Shown here: positions 61,390 to 64,000 of the stretch, one piece after another
Layout of the letters: each line of letters begins with the position of its first letter
Position numbering within the stretch: the first letter of the stretch is position 1
NCBI GenBank assembly: GCA_039908525.1
Contig: JAMOAY010000001.1
Coordinates: 186,001-250,000 of the forward strand
Length of the DNA: 64,000 nucleotides
Origin: Magnetaquicoccus sp039908525
GTDB lineage: Bacteria; Pseudomonadota; Magnetococcia; Magnetococcales; Magnetaquicoccaceae
Direction of reading: 5' to 3'
Position numbers and translations under genes: made by a program
Notes under the pieces: model-generated
Databases searched by the model: none
What the model saw: the letters and a program-made list of their open reading frames with translations, nothing else
Told to the model about the DNA's origin: nothing

Positions 61390-61998
61390 ATGGCCATCTC
61401 GCTGGTGAAGGGTCAAAAGATCAGTCTGGAAAAAAATGGCGCCCCCCTGCAACGAATCTGCGTGGGTCTGAACTGGGGGGCCATTGAATCGCGTGGTTTT
61501 TTCGGCGGGGTCAAGAAGACCGCCGTCGATCTGGACGGCAGCTGCGGCCTGTTTGATGGGCAGGGACAGCTGGTGGATGTGGTCTACTACAGCAAACTCA
61601 CCAGCAACGATGGCGCCGTTCACCACAGCGGCGACGATACCACCGGCGACGTGGCAGGGGATGATGGCCTGGACAACGAGGTGATCAGCCTGGAGTTGGA
61701 CCGCATCTCCCCCACCACGGAAAAGATCGTCTTTGTGCTCAACAGTTTTCAGGGGCAGGATTTCAGCAGTGTGCCTTTCGCCGCCATCCGCATCTACGAA
61801 GGCACCCCCAGCCAGGTCAACCATGTGCTGGCCACCTACAACATCGCCCAGGATCCCAAATTCAAGGGATATGTCTCCATGATCATGGGGCGGCTCTATC
61901 GCCATGAGGGGCAGTGGAAGTTTGCTGCCATCGGCGAGCCCACGCCGGACACCAAGCTTGAACAGTGCCTGCAGAGTGTCCAGCGCAGCTATCTCTGA
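61390..61998 (+). CDS. TerD-family protein (tellurium-resistance-type)
   Basis: A 202-residue single TerD domain starting MAISLVKGQKISLEKNG. The calcium-binding acidic block is HSGDDTTGDVAGDDGLDNEV, and the later part has KIVFVLNSFQGQDFSSV. TerD proteins occur in stress-response and phage-resistance ter clusters, but only one copy and no terC, terB or terA are near. CAGGAGTG precedes the start. The function here is unknown. Confidence 0.9.
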   Translation: MAISLVKGQKISLEKNGAPLQRICVGLNWGAIESRGFFGGVKKTAVDLDGSCGLFDGQGQLVDVVYYSKLTSNDGAVHHSGDDTTGDVAGDDGLDNEVISLELDRISPTTEKIVFVLNSFQGQDFSSVPFAAIRIYEGTPSQVNHVLATYNIAQDPKFKGYVSMIMGRLYRHEGQWKFAAIGEPTPDTKLEQCLQSVQRSYL

Positions 61999-62154
61999 GC
62001 GGATTCTTTGGGTAAATAGCGTTTTGTATCATTGATTTCAATCCACACAACAGAGCCTGGGCAGTGGGACAGTCGTGTGGCGCCCCTCGGGGGGCGGCGC
62101 CTGCCGTTCTCAAAACCTCGTCACCACCACCGAAGCAAGGATACTTGAAAAACA

Positions 62155-63558
62155 ATGGAAACAATCTTATGGCTCAAACTGGTGTTGATCCTGCTTCTCA
62201 TCATGGGCAATGCCTATTTTGTCGGCGCGGAGGTTGCCATTACCGGAGCCCGGCGCAGCAAAATCCGCCATCTGGCTGATCAGGGCAGCAAGGCGGCCGC
62301 ACGGGTGCAAAGGCTGCACCATGAACCCGAACGCTTCTACTCGGTGACCCAGATTGGCATCACGCTGGTCTCGCTGGCGTTGGGCGCCATCGGCATGGAC
62401 ACCCTGGCCCAGATCATGGACCCCTGGTTTGTCTCCCTCTTCTCCCTGTTCGGCAGCAGCGCGGAGTTGACAAAGTGGGCCCAATTGAGCGCCTATCTGA
62501 TTGCCTTTGCCATCATCTCCTTCCTGCATGTGGTGGGGGGTGAGCTGGCGCCGAAAATTCTGGCCTTTCACAAGGCGGAACCGGTGGCCATGGCGGTGGC
62601 CTGGTCGGTGGACATGCAGTACATCTTCTGGACCCCGGTCATCTGGGCCATGAAGCATGCCTCCAATTTCCTTCTGTGGTGTGTCGGACAGGGCGGGCTG
62701 GTCGGTTCCCACGGGGAGCATTTCAACATGACCCAGGAGGAGATCCGCACCATCATCACCGCCAGCGAGGATGCCGGTCTCTTCAATCCGGAAGATTCCC
62801 GGATGATTCACAGCGTCATCGATTTCGGGGGACGAACCGTGCGTGCCGCCATGGTGCCCCGTACCGATATCCTGGCGTTCAGCAAGGAGACCACCCTGAC
62901 GGAGGCCCTGGGCAGATTCCGCGAGTTGCCCCATGCCCGTTACCCCGTCTACGAGAACAGCCTGGACAATATTCTCGGCTATGTCGCCATGAAAGAGCTG
63001 TTGAGCATCCTGGCCGATGCCAAGGATGCCGGCGAGATGGAGCGTCCCATCAGCGAGCATATCCATCCGGTCTATGTGGTACCCAACAGCAAGACCATGA
63101 GTGATCTGCTCAAGGAGTTCAAATCCACCCGGCAGCAGATGGCGGTGGTGGTGGATGAATATGGCGGCACCGAAGGGATCATCACCCTGGAGGATATTCT
63201 GGAGGAGATTGTCGGCGAGTATGATGACGAGTTCACCACCAGCACCCGTCGGGTCAAAAAGCTGGAAGAGGGACTCTACTCCATCGACGCCTCCATGCGC
63301 ATGACGGAGCTGGAATCTCTGCTGCATTACAAGTTTCCGGAGAACGCGGACTTTGTCACCGTCGGCGGCTTGATCTACCATCTCCTGGGACGGATCCCCA
63401 AAGTGGGCGAGACCATCTCCCTGCCGGCGGCGGAGTTGGTGGTGACGGGCATGGACAACCATCGTATCACCATCGTCCATTTCCGCAGTCTGGCAGAAAC
63501 GACCGCCGCTTCGACCCCGGCGGAGGAGACCTCGGCACAGGCGGGGGAGGGCGCCTGA
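62155..63558 (+). CDS. CNNM/CorC-type transporter (hemolysin family, DUF21-CBS-CorC)
   Basis: A 467-residue protein. The membrane DUF21 domain (about 1-200) starts LLLIMGNAYFVGAEVAITGA. A CBS pair (about 215-345) carries the AAMVPRTDILAFSKE and VVVDEYGGTEGIITLEDILE blocks. A CorC_HlyC domain forms the C-terminus. CNNM-type proteins export Mg2+ or other ions and are sometimes called TlyC/hemolysins. A weak AAGGAT ribosome-binding site precedes it. It ends in a hairpin-rich non-coding region. Confidence 0.9.
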   Translation: METILWLKLVLILLLIMGNAYFVGAEVAITGARRSKIRHLADQGSKAAARVQRLHHEPERFYSVTQIGITLVSLALGAIGMDTLAQIMDPWFVSLFSLFGSSAELTKWAQLSAYLIAFAIISFLHVVGGELAPKILAFHKAEPVAMAVAWSVDMQYIFWTPVIWAMKHASNFLLWCVGQGGLVGSHGEHFNMTQEEIRTIITASEDAGLFNPEDSRMIHSVIDFGGRTVRAAMVPRTDILAFSKETTLTEALGRFRELPHARYPVYENSLDNILGYVAMKELLSILADAKDAGEMERPISEHIHPVYVVPNSKTMSDLLKEFKSTRQQMAVVVDEYGGTEGIITLEDILEEIVGEYDDEFTTSTRRVKKLEEGLYSIDASMRMTELESLLHYKFPENADFVTVGGLIYHLLGRIPKVGETISLPAAELVVTGMDNHRITIVHFRSLAETTAASTPAEETSAQAGEGA

Positions 63559-64000
63559 TCCTCCGGGTCGAAAAAAAACGATTGTGGGGTGCAGGGGAGA
63601 TCATCTCCCCTGCCGGGGTGTGGGGCGGAGCCCCACATGGGAGGCGCGTTTTCACAAAGCACATTTTCGCAGAAAATGTGCGCAACGCGCCCAAAACGCC
63701 CCGCAGGGGCACTCCTGGAGGGCGGCAGCCCGACTCAACCATCGCGGGACAAGGGGGGGTCGAGAAAAACGACGCAACCTTGAAGCGCAAAAAAAACCAC
63801 CCATCCACCCCGAAGCGCGTGGGGATCGGCGGTCTCTTTGTCGGGCTGCCGCCCTCCCGGAGTCCGCCCCTGCGGGGCGGGTTTTGTGCGCGCGGCGCCG
63901 ATTTGCTGCGCAAATCGGCTTCGGTGAAAGCGCGCATCACACCGGAGGGCTTCGCCCTCTGGACTCCCACCAGGGCTCTGCCCTGGACCCGCCAGGGGAG
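63559..64000. repeat. Non-coding, hairpin-rich repeat region
   Basis: No gene is supported here. Hairpins: 63620-63636 (GTGGGGC/GCCCCAC, near the preceding stop and a possible terminator), 63659-63681, 63897-63919, 63945-63959 and 63970-63986 (CCAGGGC/GCCCTGG). A long inverted repeat (63698-63734 with 63840-63878) encloses about 105 bases. The region extends past the window edge. Confidence 0.7.
63698..63878. repeat. Long near-perfect inverted repeat
   Basis: Arm 63698-63734 is the reverse complement of 63840-63878 with only a few mismatches or gaps. The enclosed 105 bases are not palindromic. Each arm is flanked on its outer side by a short hairpin (63659-63681 and 63897-63919). The paired structure resembles a small non-autonomous mobile element or a double REP-like unit. 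Confidence 0.6.

Noticed and set aside
63467..63970. Minus-strand frame in the right-end repeat region
   Set aside because: It runs through the 3' end of the CNNM gene and through inverted repeats; no protein-like pattern.
1..64000. Magnetosome gene cluster (mam/mms genes)
   Set aside because: The genome style made this worth a check, but no mam-like gene is present.
1..64000. tRNA, rRNA or CRISPR loci
   Set aside because: No tRNA-like T-loop in a cloverleaf context, no rRNA-like stretch and no regularly spaced repeats were seen.

Overview
The window is chromosomal DNA of a Gram-negative, GC-rich proteobacterium. Evidence for an outer membrane is BamB, a TorF-type porin, lipoproteins with lipoboxes, periplasmic proteins and a SPOR domain. 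The gene order pilF-like / rodZ / ispG / hisS / yfgM / bamB / der is a classic proteobacterial cluster. A QmoAB-HdrCB operon points to dissimilatory sulfur metabolism, most likely sulfur oxidation. The very large hybrid sensor kinases, HD-GYP proteins and hairpin-rich intergenic repeats recall Magnetococcales-like genomes, but no magnetosome gene is present, so this placement is only an inference. I found no tRNA, rRNA, CRISPR array or prophage.

Layout. 1-2.7 kb: the end of a SPOR-domain gene, a GAF/HD-GYP phosphodiesterase and an overlapping hicAB toxin-antitoxin pair. 2.7-7.7 kb: qmoA-qmoB-hdrC-hdrB on the minus strand. 8.0-11 kb: a large M16 metallopeptidase. 11-14.4 kb: an accessory stretch with a small orphan gene, an Rpn-type nuclease/transposase-like gene, an A+T-rich methyltransferase and a CheY-like regulator. 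14.4-24.6 kb: the tightly packed minus-strand housekeeping operon nadE / pilF-like / rodZ / ispG / hisS / yfgM / bamB / der. 24.7-26.9 kb: hisC-dapF. 26.9-28.9 kb: an AAA ATPase and small partner resembling phage-defence pairs, plus a nucleotidyltransferase stub. 29-30.9 kb: HIT protein, ppnP and an HD-GYP response regulator. 30.9-44.5 kb: three giant hybrid histidine kinases with a rhodanese, a LuxR regulator and an alpha/beta hydrolase between them. One kinase has an almost complete plant-type ethylene-binding domain. 44.7-48.8 kb: a DnaK paralogue, an aspartoacylase-like enzyme and a DUF4160/DUF2442 pair. 48.9-56.2 kb: a Sia-type partner-switch module (siaC, siaB, siaA-like phosphatase) interleaved with a porin, a PotD-like binding protein and a hybrid kinase. 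56.4-58.3 kb: two Rpn/DUF4351 genes whose 3' ends share a 108-bp direct repeat. 58.6-63.6 kb: pilC, FKBP isomerase, dedA, terD and a CNNM/CorC-type transporter. 63.6-64 kb: non-coding, hairpin-rich DNA.

Together the region encodes sulfur electron transfer, envelope assembly and an unusually dense block of two-component, c-di-GMP and partner-switch signalling. The most noteworthy single item is the predicted Cu(I)/ethylene-sensing hybrid kinase at 42014-44458. The best candidates for less-described systems are the Sia-plus-binding-protein module and the AAA/small-partner pair.
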